The translations under genes were made by a program, and so were the position numbers. Positions 1 to 9,249 of a DNA stretch of 64,000 nucleotides are shown piece by piece. The notes below the pieces were generated by a model. It did no database searches and was not told the DNA's origin. It worked only from the letters and a program-made list of their open reading frames with translations. Numbering within the stretch: position 1 is the first letter of the stretch; each line of letters opens with the position of its first letter. Source of the DNA: Sphagnum compactum (lineage: Eukaryota; Bryophyta; Sphagnopsida; Sphagnales); NCBI GenBank assembly GCA_965153455.1, contig OZ234498.1, positions 9,734,001-9,798,000 of the forward strand. The letters run 5' to 3'.

Positions 1-1
1 C

Positions 2-2238
2 GCGGCTGTAGCCACTTTGGCTCGCAACAGCAACGACCCTGCACCGCCACTGCTTGCTGCGCTGACCACACTGTACCCTAATTATCTCGAAATCGCTGTG
101 TGAAGCAAATCCAAAAAGGCGTGGCACCTCTAGAAAAGGGTAGCGGGGCGGCGGGGTGCAGGCCGAAACAATCATGTCACATTGGGAACTATGGGGCGCA
201 TGTACTTTGTGCAACCCTTAGAGGGCGAGCGTTATTATCTGCGAGTTTTGCTTACCCACGTTGTAGGGGCCACATGCTTTGAGGACCTCAGAACTACCCA
301 CCGGCCCCACACGCCTACCACAGTTGTGCACCCCACTTTTAAAGCTGCCTGCCTTGCACGTGGCTTGTTGCAAGATGATGCTGAATGGGACCAGTGCCTT
401 TCAAACGTTGCTGGCGTGCAACTGCCCAGAAGCTTGAAGCAGCTTTTTGCCAGCCTACTGATTTACAACAACGTCACCAATCCTGGGCGGCTGTGGGACA
501 GGCATAAGGGAGCCCTTACGGAGGATTTCTTGCACCTAGCACGCCAGGTGAGTGGCCAAAAGGCCTCCACAAAGGAAGTGTATATTGCAAGCCTCCCTTT
601 CGTTGGGTTGTGATGGTATAAGTTGTGCTCTGTTGTCTTTTTTGAACTGCTGCCTGGAAACTTCTCTATTGAATGGCCGATTGTTGGATTCAACAATGTG
701 ACGCGGCAAGCTCAGTAGCTTGCTCGGGATGTGCCTTTGTTAAATCAGCACCAGCGCTCCATTTACGACAATGTCATTGACGCGGTCCATGACCCCAGGC
801 CGGTGGACAAAACCTTTTTTGTTGATGGGCTAGGAACGGCTGGCAAGACTTTCTTCTACGGGTGCCTACTTAGCAGGGTGCGCTATACTGGTGACAGAGG
901 GTTGTCGATGGCATCTTTTGGCATTCCAGCCCTGCTTTTGGAGGGCGGCTGCACAGCTCACTCACGTTTCAAAATTCCCGTAGCAGGCCTTTGTGGCTCC
1001 TCTGCTTGCTATGTTCCCCTGAACAGTCCACAAGCGGCCTTGATTCGGGCTGCACGCCTCATTGTGTGGGATGAGGCACCCATGGCCCACAAGCATGTGT
1101 TTGAGGCTGTGAACCGCACGCTCCAGCATGTTATGGGTGCTGTTGACCCTGCCTTAAAGGACATGCTTTTTGGGGGCAAGGTTGTTGTCATGGGAGGTGA
1201 TTTTAGGCAAATATTGCCTGTGGTTCCCTGGGGCACGAGAGGCCAGATTGTGGATGCCAATCTCAAGAGGTCCGCAGTCCTTTGGCACCGTGTTAAAGTG
1301 CATCAGCTGCATGAAAACATGCGTGTTCAGAGGTTTTTGGCACAGGGCGAAGCCAACGCCGCTGCCGATGCCCAACAACAACAAGCTTGGGCAGACTACT
1401 TGCAGCGCATTGGGGAGGGCATAGAGCAAGTCTTTCCTGAGGTTGGGGAGGAGGCTGTTTGATCCCAGAAGACATGTGCTGCCAGGGTGACACCATTGAA
1501 AGCCTGGTGGATGAAGTTTACGGCGACCTTGGCCGCTTCACAGACTCACAGTCACGTAATGAGCACATCATTCAGAGGGCCATTTTAACTCCTCTAAACG
1601 AGGACGTTGACAGCATCAACATCGCCATCATGAATCAGTTTGACCTCACCACACCTGACAGCCCACCAACACAGCGCCGCACGTACCACAGCGCTGATTA
1701 TGTTGTGCAAAGCGAACAGAGAGGGGTTTACCCCACCGAGTTTCTAAACTCCCTCAGCATGTCAGGGGTGCCACCCCACACTTTGACCCTGCAGGAAGGC
1801 TGTCCGGTGATTTTGTTGCGGAATATGCTAGGCGGCCTTGCAAATGGCACTTGACTTATTGTGGTCAAGTTGATGCAGCACATAATTGATGTTGAGATTG
1901 CCACAGGACCGGACAAGGGTAGGCGCGTTTTCATTCCCCGCCTTAGCATCACTCCCTCTGACACAGAAAGGATGCCTTTTACACTCCGCCGGCGGTAGTT
2001 CCCATTGCGGCCCGCATTTGCCATGACTATCAACAAAGCCCAGGGGCACACATTGAAGGCAGTGGGAGTGTACCTGCCCAAGCCTGTTTTTTGCCATGGG
2101 CAGCTTTATGTGGCTTTCTCTCGGTGTGGCTCAAGGCGGGGCGTCCGGGTGCTGGTCCGGGGTGGCAGGGCGACTCTGAATGGGGCCCCTGCTGGCGTTT
2201 ACACCGGTAATGTGGTCTACCGCGAGGTGCTGCAGTGA
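2..2238 (+). pseudogene. Helitron helicase (PIF1-type) pseudogene, C-terminal half
   Basis: This is the helicase half of a Helitron Rep/helicase protein, the enzyme that moves rolling-circle transposons. From position 2 the reading frame shows the region joining Rep to helicase (MYFVQPLEGERYYLRVLLT at about 191-247, then a Helitron-like ARGLLQDDAEWDQCL). The PIF1 core follows: a degraded Walker A, GTAGKT, at about 835-852 (normally GxGGTGKT); Walker B-like IVWDEAPM at about 1060; motif VVMGGDFRQILPVV at about 1188-1229; and a C-terminal AFAMTINKAQGHT with YVAFSRC at about 2014-2130. It is broken by in-frame stops at 101 (TGA), 131 (TAG) and 611 (TGA), a frameshift near 1459, and stops near 1852 and 1996 where Arg and Gln codons are expected. 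The Rep domain would lie left of the window. The element cannot be autonomous. Family assignment is firm; exact ends are not. Confidence 0.88.
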
Positions 2239-2258
2239 TTCTTCTTGTGGGTATGGGG

Positions 2259-2287
2259 TTCTTTGGGGTCTCCTTTAGACTCCTAGT
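2259..2287 (+). other. Possible Helitron 3' terminus (hairpin plus CTAG)
   Basis: About 20 bp after the helicase frame ends there is a short stem, GGGTCT paired with AGACTC around a CCTTT loop. It is followed directly by CTAG and then T at 2283-2287. Helitrons end in a hairpin followed by CTRR and insert between A and T, so the layout fits. The stem is only six pairs with one G-T wobble, and the usual 10-12 base spacing to CTRR is missing, so this is tentative. Confidence 0.25.
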
Positions 2288-2289
2288 TT

Positions 2290-4145
2290 TTTTTCAGGGC
2301 TTGGGCTTTGGTTTCGTCCAAGGGGATGGGTTGGATTAGATTGCATTAGACTAAAATGGGGCTTTTATATCTATTAGACATTCCCTCCATAGGATTTCCA
2401 GGCATGTAATGGATTTTAGATAAAGTGACCATGCAGGCTCATCCCAACAACTCATGCCTGTACTTGCAACCTCAGATGCAAACGTACCAGGAATGAATGT
2501 GATCATTAACTGTCATCACTGTTGCACTGCATCAGTGCCGTGCCATGCAAATAAAACAAGGAAAGGGAAATACAGTAATAATAATTTAAAAAAAAAACAA
2601 AAATGAAGAAACAAAATAAAAAAATAAAAATAAATAAAAATAAAACTTATAATAATGAGGAAAAACCTTACTTGAAAAAGAATGAGGTGGGTCTTCTTTC
2701 TCCAAACTTCAAACTTGCATCCAAATAAACAAAAATATAAAAGTGAAAAATAAACACTTTATTTTTATTATACAAAATAAAAACAAAAAACACATAAAAA
2801 TAAAAAATAAAAAAATAAAAGCTCGCTTCACCATGTATGTTCTCATGGGGGACTTTTCAATGAATTTTCGTCACAAAAAATAAATAAAATAAAAATAAAA
2901 ATAGCTGCTTTGTGCCTTTGTGTGTGTCCCTCTTGGTTTAAAGAAACCGAGGGACTTCACAGTGTCCGAAGGTCACGAGTACCCACTAGTATCACTTAAT
3001 GAACTTTGTCCAAGCTTCAGTGGGACACCTTACGCAAAGATGCATGGTTTTGTCAAAAGGTTTGATTAATGTTGACCTAGTTATAAGCTAAATTAAGCTG
3101 AGCTCATTGCTTTTGTTAAATGTGCAGACATAGGCTACTGATAGGTATCCTCACTCTTTCTAAAGAGGTTGTGGGTTAAAAATTTGATATGGGGATAGCA
3201 AAACATGCATGCCAGAAGAAGCAGAACCATGCAGAGTTTTGCACAAAATTGTGCATGGTGCAAAAACTCAAGCCAAGACAAAGGTTGTGAGCGAGTAGTT
3301 AGGGTCCACCCTATCTCAAAGAATGCTACACTTAAGCGGACGATTGAGGCTCTCACTTAATGGAAGGATCTAAACTGTGTGGGGTGAAGACTTTAGACAT
3401 ATTTTGGAATGCTACTGGTTCTACCCAAGTCTGCTTTCCTTCCAAGGAGAACTGACTCTACTAACTGCTCTTTGCTGTTTTTATGAGTTGGGCTTGCTGA
3501 TCAGAATGTAGGTTCAGCATCGGCCAATGAAGGAAATACAATTGTAGTGTGAATCTATGATTGTTGCGCCACCGCAGATTTTTCTTCAATGCTTAAAAGA
3601 TCCAACTCACGGCATTGATTCTTAACTTAAAACCTTCCTCACCTAACTCCTAGAGCAGTTTTCCCTATTTCACATGCTGACTTTTGTATATACTAATATG
3701 CTATAAATGAAAGATATGAAGCACCCAACATAGGAATTTGAGTCTTTTGCCCTCGAATGCTTTTATCTAGTTGGTATGTCCAACTTCTTTCTCAGATCAA
3801 GATTTTACCCTGACTATAGACAAGAAAGTTGCACAATGGAAATGTTTGTTGTTGGCCTTGCCTACCAAGGCAAGGATATTGTGTTTAGATTCGTCACAGA
3901 GTATAGTAGCTTACTGGATTTTGGCCTCTAGGTAATAGGTCTATTTTTATACGAGAATTTTTGAAAGATGATATTTTGGCTTGTGTTGAAACTTGAGATT
4001 AATTATAATAGAGTTATAATTTGAAGGATTTTGGTTTCTTTTAGAGGATTTTTTTGAAGATTGTATTTTTCCATAGTGAAAATATATTTGAGTTTCCATA
4101 ATTCTTCTTTTGCCTTAAGATACTTTTTAATGTGAATAGCAAGAT
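2290..4145. other. Intergenic, A-rich, no gene seen
   Basis: The part from 2580 to 2910 is dominated by A-rich runs interspersed with AAAT/AATA words. The remainder is ordinary AT-rich sequence with no frame showing recognisable protein similarity. A short direct match to tRNA box B style (gtgggttaaaaattt) near 3170 has no convincing box A. Confidence 0.6.
4141..4145. repeat. Target site duplication AAGAT (left)
   Basis: The 5 bases directly before the 5' LTR are AAGAT, identical to 9245-9249 directly after the 3' LTR. A 5-bp duplication is the normal product of gypsy integrase. Its survival shows the two LTRs belong to one insertion and that the internal deletion was not produced by recombination with another copy across the flanks. 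Confidence 0.92.
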
Positions 4146-4965
4146 TGTCGCAACCCCACTTTGTCCAAGTGTGGGGGTGAAGCCCAACACTTGGCAAAGT
4201 TGGAGGTTTGGAGTCCTCCGAGACTCCCGAATGCTTAGAGCTCGATAGCAAGGCCCAAAACACCTCGCATTGGGGTGTTCTTGGTGTCATTGAAAAGGTC
4301 TTGAAACGTAGATATCGAAAATGGCCTCGCATTGGTCATTTGGGCTTCTACAGCCCAAGTTATGGGCAAAAGAAGGGCCGGGAGTCAAACTGGCAGTTTG
4401 ACTCCCGACCACTAAAAGTCGGGAGTCAACCTCTTCCTGACATCCGATTTGAGAGTGCGACATGGCGTTGGAAAGATCTCGACGAGGGCTACAACTTTGG
4501 TTTAGACCTCATCGCGATCGGACTCTGCAGTCGGGAGTTATGGCCGTTCAAAGTTCCGGGAGTCCAGCCGGGACAATTTCGGGACTCCATTTCGGGAGTC
4601 CCAACAAAATGTGCCATTTGGATGTAGCCTCCACGGCGAGCTGCAGAGATAACTATAAGGGGGAAGGTGGTGGCTTCCCCCGAGTCCGGGCCGTGGTGAG
4701 TCAAGTAGTCCAAAGTGCCCGTGGCTTGTCCCAACACCCAAGGGTGTTCCCGAATGTGAACTAACCCATTTGTGGTTGGTTTTGGATGCAGATTCGTGCT
4801 TGATCTACTAGTCCATCTTCCTAGTCTAATCCCGGGGCTTCCAACTCGACCCTCTACCCCTTTCTAGAGTTGGAAGTCGGGAGCGTGCCCTTCGGTCCCC
4901 ATTTTTCGCAACTTCACATTGGTGAACCCTCAAGTGGGTTCACCCCGGGACCAAGGAGCGCGTCA
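4146..4965 (+). repeat. 5' LTR (820 bp)
   Basis: The LTR begins TGTCGCAACC and ends GCGCGTCA. It contains a TATA-like ACTATAAGG near 4651 that may be its promoter, and a 14-bp perfect hairpin at 4379-4407. The word CGGGAGT or its complement recurs about seven times between 4379 and 4600. Compared by eye with the 3' LTR it has 14 differences, all transitions, all between 4221 and 4634; the last 331 bases are identical. ORFs inside it, on both strands, recur in all three LTR copies only because the LTRs are related; none resembles a protein. Confidence 0.95.
4379..4407. repeat. LTR hairpin, 14-bp arms
   Basis: The arm CGGGAGTCAAACTG (4379-4392) is followed by one base and then its exact reverse complement (4394-4407). 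The same hairpin is kept in the 3' LTR (about 8658-8686) and the solo LTR (about 52949-52977), and all three copies look unchanged within it. In RNA it would form a strong stem. Its role is unknown. Confidence 0.85.
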
Positions 4966-4967
4966 CG

Positions 4968-4979
4968 TGGTATCAGAGC
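4968..4979 (+). other. Primer binding site, initiator tRNA-Met
   Basis: TGGTATCAGAGC sits two bases after the 5' LTR. It is complementary to the 3' end of plant initiator methionine tRNA and is the usual primer site for plant gypsy elements, where minus-strand cDNA synthesis starts. Confidence 0.95.
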
Positions 4980-5010
4980 TCAAGGTGAAGCTCAACGACA
5001 TTTTTTTGGG

Positions 5011-6192
5011 ATGGCACCCAAGAAGAACCGGAAGCTAGCCCCAGAGCCTAGGTCCGAGGAGCCCGTCGATGACCTAGTAGCCCCGCCGAAATCAATTGGG
5101 GAGGAACCAAACTTCCGGGAGGACCAAGATGAGCCCGAGGTTGAACCCGAGAGTGAGGAGGAACAACGGAGTTCGGTCCTATTCACCCCGGAGCAACTTG
5201 AAGTCCTCCTCAAGATGAATAGGCCCGACTTTGGTGAGTTGGTGGCGGCCCTCAAAACGGGGGCCTCCAAAGGTGAAAGGTTTCAACCGGCCAAGCCCGG
5301 AAATTTCGATGGTGCCCGAGACCGTAAGGTGGTGGATGCTTGGCTTGCGGAAATGGATGATTATATCCATGCCGCCAAGGTTGGACGGAATTCCGCCGTG
5401 GAGCTTGCCCAATCCTACTTGAAAGGCTATGCCGCCACATGGTGGCGGACGGTGAGACAAGAGGAGGGCAAGAACCATGGCTATACGTGGGAGTTTTTCA
5501 AGGATCGCATTGAGGCGGAGTTCATTCCGAGAAATTCCGACTACATCTCAAGGTGCAAACTCCGTGACCTTGTGAATGCCACAAATGAAAATTTGAGGCA
5601 ATATGTGAGGGCCTATTCTGAGCTCATGCTTGAGATCCGGCACATGCACGAGTTGGATCGTGTGTGCCAATTTGTGATGGGACTTCCGACTTGGGCCAAG
5701 CGAAAGCTTGAGGAGAGTTGGCCCGCCTCATTATCCGAGGCCATCACAAAAGTGAAGAACTTCTCGGATGTGGGGCGGAGTGACAAATCCGGGTTCAAGA
5801 AGGATAACAAGTTCCTTCACAAAAAGCCAAGGCATGAGGGGGAATGGAACCGGGGGCAAGGTAGCCCAACCAAGGAAAAGACCAAACAATTCCAAGGCTC
5901 GGGGTTCAAGCCAAAAGGTAGTTTCGTGAAAAAAGGGGCTCCTTTCAAAGGGAGCCAAACCAAGGAAGATTTTGGAGCAAAGCCCAAGGGTGCATGTTTC
6001 AATTGCAACGAGGCGGGGCATTACTCCAAAGATTGTCCCAAATCCAAAACGGGGGTTGGGAGCTCTAAGGTACTTGCTCTCAATGCCACTTTAGCCCAAT
6101 CGGAATGCAATCGACTTATATTCTTGAAGGGAAGATTGCTAAACGGGAAATCTTATGCCTTTTGGACACAGGGGCCTCCCACAACTTCATAG
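5011..6192 (+). pseudogene. gag (capsid/nucleocapsid) of the gypsy element
   Basis: Gag builds the cytoplasmic virus-like particle that packages the element's RNA. The ATG at 5011 opens 393 codons; the frame is open further upstream, but this is the first ATG after the primer site. An acidic N-terminal stretch (residues about 18-55) is followed by the retrotransposon gag domain (about 90-250), which includes the typical WWRTVRQEE region and the YVRAYSELMLEI helix. A basic linker leads to one zinc knuckle, CFNCNEAGHYSKDC, at about 329-342 (CX2CX4HX4C). The normal continuation into protease is lost: near 6100 one base appears to be missing, so the last ~30 codons of this frame are out-of-frame protease sequence. 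The gag domain itself reads without interruption, so it may still yield a capsid protein. Confidence 0.88.
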
Positions 6193-6293
6193 CTCGGGAG
6201 AGCGCCGAAAGGATAGAGCTCCACTTGGAGGAGCTCAAGGCACCCATTGAGGTGCATTTCGCGGATGGGGTTACCCATCCAACTACACTATAA
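6105..6293 (+). pseudogene. Aspartic protease, N-terminal part (gypsy)
   Basis: This frame, offset from gag, carries the retroviral-type protease start: the active-site triad DTG at 6165-6173 within LLDTGASHNF, then the HFADG stretch. The protease dimer normally processes Gag-Pol inside the particle. Here the frame stops at 6291 (TAA) because sequence downstream has been deleted: the text jumps from protease directly to the integrase zinc finger at about 6288. The second half of the protease, all of reverse transcriptase and RNase H are absent. Confidence 0.85.
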
Positions 6294-7647
6294 GCAAAAC
6301 CGACTCTATGTGCTGGAAGGGAAAATTAGGGACACACTTTTGAAGGAATGTCACGATGGACGGCTTGCGGGCCATGGTGGTGCAAAGCGCACCACAACAT
6401 TCCTAAAGAAGTCCTACTATTGGCCCAACTTGAAGGATGATGCGGAGGAGTACGTGAAGACTTGTTTAACTTGTCAACAAAACTGGACCCTCAATAAGAA
6501 GCAAGCGGGGTTGTTGTAACCTTTGCCAATTCCCGAAGGGCCGTGGGAAAGTGTGTCAATGGACTTTATGGTAAGTTTGCCCCCTTCAAAGGGGTTCGAT
6601 GCCATCATGGTTGTGGTGGATCGATTTAGCAAAATGGCACACTTCATTCCCACAAAGGATGAAGCCACGGCTCAAGAGACGGGGAGGTTGTTCTTCTCCC
6701 ACATTTTCAAGCATCATGGCCTTCCAAAGGACATAGTGTCGGATCGGGATCCAAAGTTCACGAGTAAGTTTTGGAGGGCCTTGTGGAAGCGAATGGGGTC
6801 GGAACTCAAGATGAGCACTTCATTCCGCCCCCAAACCGATGGACAAACCGAGTGGGTGAACTTGGTGATCCAACAATTCCTAAGGAATTATGTGGCGGCG
6901 GATCAACAAGATTGGGTGGATCATTTGGAGTTAGCCGAGTTTTGTTACAACAACTCGGTACACTCCGCAACGGGATCCACCCCATTCCAAATGGTGACGA
7001 GCAAGTCACCAATTGTGCCCATGACTTGGGCCGCACAAGGACAACCTTCGATTGATGCAAGTGAGGAAGTGCCAATGGTCACACAACTTGATGAAGAAAG
7101 AACGCGCTTGTGAGAGTTGGCAAAAGCCAACTTGGAAAAGGCGCACAAAAGGTACAAGGACTTTGCGGACAAGTCCCGACGAGAGGTGAAGTTTCAAGAA
7201 GGAGACGAGGTGTGGTTGAACATCAAGAACTTCCGGTTGCCCGAAGGGTTAAGTCATAAATTTATGGGCCCATATGCGGGCCCATTCAAAGTGTTGGAAA
7301 AGAAACTTTCCGACACTTATAAGTTAGAATTACCGGAAAATCTTAGAGTTCATCCCACATTTCATGTTTCCCTTTTGAAGCCGGTCTCCCGCGACACCTC
7401 AAGGCCTAATAGAGAGCATCATTCAAGGCCTCCACCGGACTTGGTTCATAATGAACCAGAGTTTGAGGTAGAGGCCGTGCTCAAATCAAGGCAACTTAGA
7501 GGGCGAGAGCGGGAATACTTAGTTAAGTGGAAAGGTTACCATGCAATAGAGGCTTCTTGGGTGAATGAATCCGACATGGAACATGCCCAAGAAGCCATAG
7601 AAGAATTCCACACTAGACCGGCGAAGAAAAGACGTAGAGCGTGGTGA
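6289..7647 (+). pseudogene. Integrase with C-terminal chromodomain (gypsy), two stops
   Basis: Integrase inserts the cDNA, and the chromodomain steers it to marked chromatin. The domains, in order in one frame, are: the HHCC zinc finger (His codons at 6352 and 6373, CLTC at 6463-6474); the catalytic core with Asp 6562, Asp 6742 and Glu 6850, giving exact DD35E spacing; a GPY/F-type region (KFMGPYAGPFKVL, about 7258-7300); and a chromodomain (FEVEAVLKSR ... YLVKWKGY ... ASWVNESDM, about 7460-7600). The frame is closed by TAA at 6517 and TGA at 7111, where Gln (CAA) and Arg (CGA) would be expected, both explained by single C-to-T changes. The catalytic residues are intact, so this is a recent casualty. 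The frame ends at 7647. Confidence 0.92.
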
Positions 7648-8412
7648 GGACATCACCTTTCTTTTAGAGGGGGAGAGTTTCATAAAATGTACCACATCAA
7701 GTTGCAAGTGAAATAAAAAGGGCTTTAAAACTTCCAAGAGATTGTATCATGAAAAATTTGTTAAGGCAAATAGGGTTGTGGCATGGACAAATGGAACTTT
7801 CTTGCGTAGGCCCAAATCAAAATCAGACTCCTACTTTGGGGTTGAGGAAACTTGGCCCCAAGGGAAGAGGCAAGCAAGGTGAGCTTGCGGGGACATGCAC
7901 ATGCCTTAAAGTGCATCCCAAAGGGTTGGTCGGTAGTGTGGCCAACGCAGGAAGTCATGACCCCGCTCACATACTCTAAGTGTAGTTTGGGACTTGGGTT
8001 TGGCAAACCTAGGTGTTCTTTTTCGTACCTTGATAAGCAAATCTTTTAGTTAAGACTTGGTTGTTGTGACCAAGGCGCGAGATAGGGGAAGGAGTCATGT
8101 CAAATAGCTTAGGTCAAGAGTAGACTTGACTTAAGTCCTCATGAGGGGAAGGATGGAAAAAGGTTCCTCCCAAATGAAGGCTTCGTCAATTAGGCTAGTT
8201 TAGTCTTTTGACGAAGCAAAGAAAGAGGGTTCCCTACAAGACCTTCTTGGACTTGTCAAGAAAGTGTTGGAATCTTGGGGACGCCTAAGTTAGCTTGAGA
8301 CAAGGTCCGAGCCGCAAAGAGTCGGCAAATGGCCAAGGATCCAAAAGAAAGCAATTGCAATTGTATGAAGGAAATTTCTAAGTGTCAATGAGGACATTGA
8401 CCTCTTTCTTCT
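7648..8412 (+). other. Long untranslated spacer before the 3' LTR
   Basis: About 765 bp separate the integrase stop from the polypurine tract, with no recognisable coding. At its start (7646-7680) is a near copy of the sequence around the true polypurine tract: GAGGACAT, then CACCTTTCTTTTAGAGGGGGAGAG. The real one at 8388-8424 reads GAGGACATTGACCTCTTTCTTCTAGTGGGGGAGAG. The spacer is therefore flanked by two polypurine-like copies, as if the 3' untranslated region had been duplicated or foreign sequence gained. Confidence 0.7.
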
Positions 8413-8424
8413 AGTGGGGGAGAG
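8413..8424 (+). other. Polypurine tract
   Basis: AGTGGGGGAGAG lies immediately before the 3' LTR, the standard place for the RNase H-resistant primer of plus-strand cDNA synthesis. Confidence 0.85.
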
Positions 8425-9244
8425 TGTCGCAACCCCACTTTGTCCAAGTGTGGGGGTGAAGCCCAACACTTGGCAAAGTTGGAGGTTTGGAGTCCTCCGG
8501 GACTCCCGAATGTTTAGAGTTCAACAGCAAGGCCCAAAACACCTCACATTGGGGTGTTCTTGGTGTCATTGGAAAGGTCTTGAAACGTAGATATCGAAAA
8601 TGGCCTTGCATTGGTCATTTGGGCTTCTGCAGCCCAAGTTATGGGCAAAAGAAGGGCCGGGAGTCAAACTGGCAGTTTGACTCCCGACCACTAAAAGTCG
8701 GGAGTCAACCTCTTCCTGACATCCGATTTGAGAGTGCGACATGGCGTTGGAAAGATCTCGACGAGAGCTACAACTTTGGTTCAGACTTCATCGCGATCGA
8801 ACTCTGCAGTCGGGAGTTATGGCCGTTCAAAGTTCCGGGAGTCCAGCCGGGACAATTTCGGGACTCCATTTCGGGAGTCCCAACAAAATGTGCCATTTGG
8901 ATGTAGCCTCCATGGCGAGCTGCAGAGATAACTATAAGGGGGAAGGTGGTGGCTTCCCCCGAGTCCGGGCCGTGGTGAGTCAAGTAGTCCAAAGTGCCCG
9001 TGGCTTGTCCCAACACCCAAGGGTGTTCCCGAATGTGAACTAACCCATTTGTGGTTGGTTTTGGATGCAGATTCGTGCTTGATCTACTAGTCCATCTTCC
9101 TAGTCTAATCCCGGGGCTTCCAACTCGACCCTCTACCCCTTTCTAGAGTTGGAAGTCGGGAGCGTGCCCTTCGGTCCCCATTTTTCGCAACTTCACATTG
9201 GTGAACCCTCAAGTGGGTTCACCCCGGGACCAAGGAGCGCGTCA
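8425..9244 (+). repeat. 3' LTR (820 bp)
   Basis: Same length as the 5' LTR with no indels. It has 14 transitions relative to it (about 1.7%), several at CpG sites (CG changed to TG or CA). It is followed by the target duplication AAGAT at 9245-9249. Confidence 0.95.
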
Positions 9245-9249
9245 AAGAT

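Larger units (their letters stand above)
4146..9244 (+). mobile_element. Ty3/gypsy chromovirus insertion lacking RT and RNase H
   Basis: This is a structurally complete LTR retrotransposon insertion of 5,099 bp. It has two 820-bp LTRs starting TGTCG and ending CGTCA, a plant initiator-Met primer binding site, gag, protease, integrase and a C-terminal chromodomain, a polypurine tract, and a perfect 5-bp target duplication AAGAT at 4141-4145 and 9245-9249. The integrase-last order and the chromodomain place it in the chromovirus branch of Ty3/gypsy. The internal region is only 3,459 bp because everything between the protease and the integrase zinc finger is missing. It also has a gag-protease frameshift and two stops in integrase. 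It could move only with proteins supplied by a relative. An 821-bp solo LTR of the same family lies at 52716-53536. Confidence 0.95.

Noticed and set aside
4003-4332. Minus-strand frame with a tail shared at 8411-8611 and 52684-52917
   Set aside because: Antisense reading of the LTR start; similarity among the three is LTR homology only.
4208-4627. 139-codon frame, recurring at 8487-8906
   Set aside because: It lies inside the LTRs and recurs because the LTRs are copies; it is broken in the solo LTR at 52716-53536 and resembles no protein.
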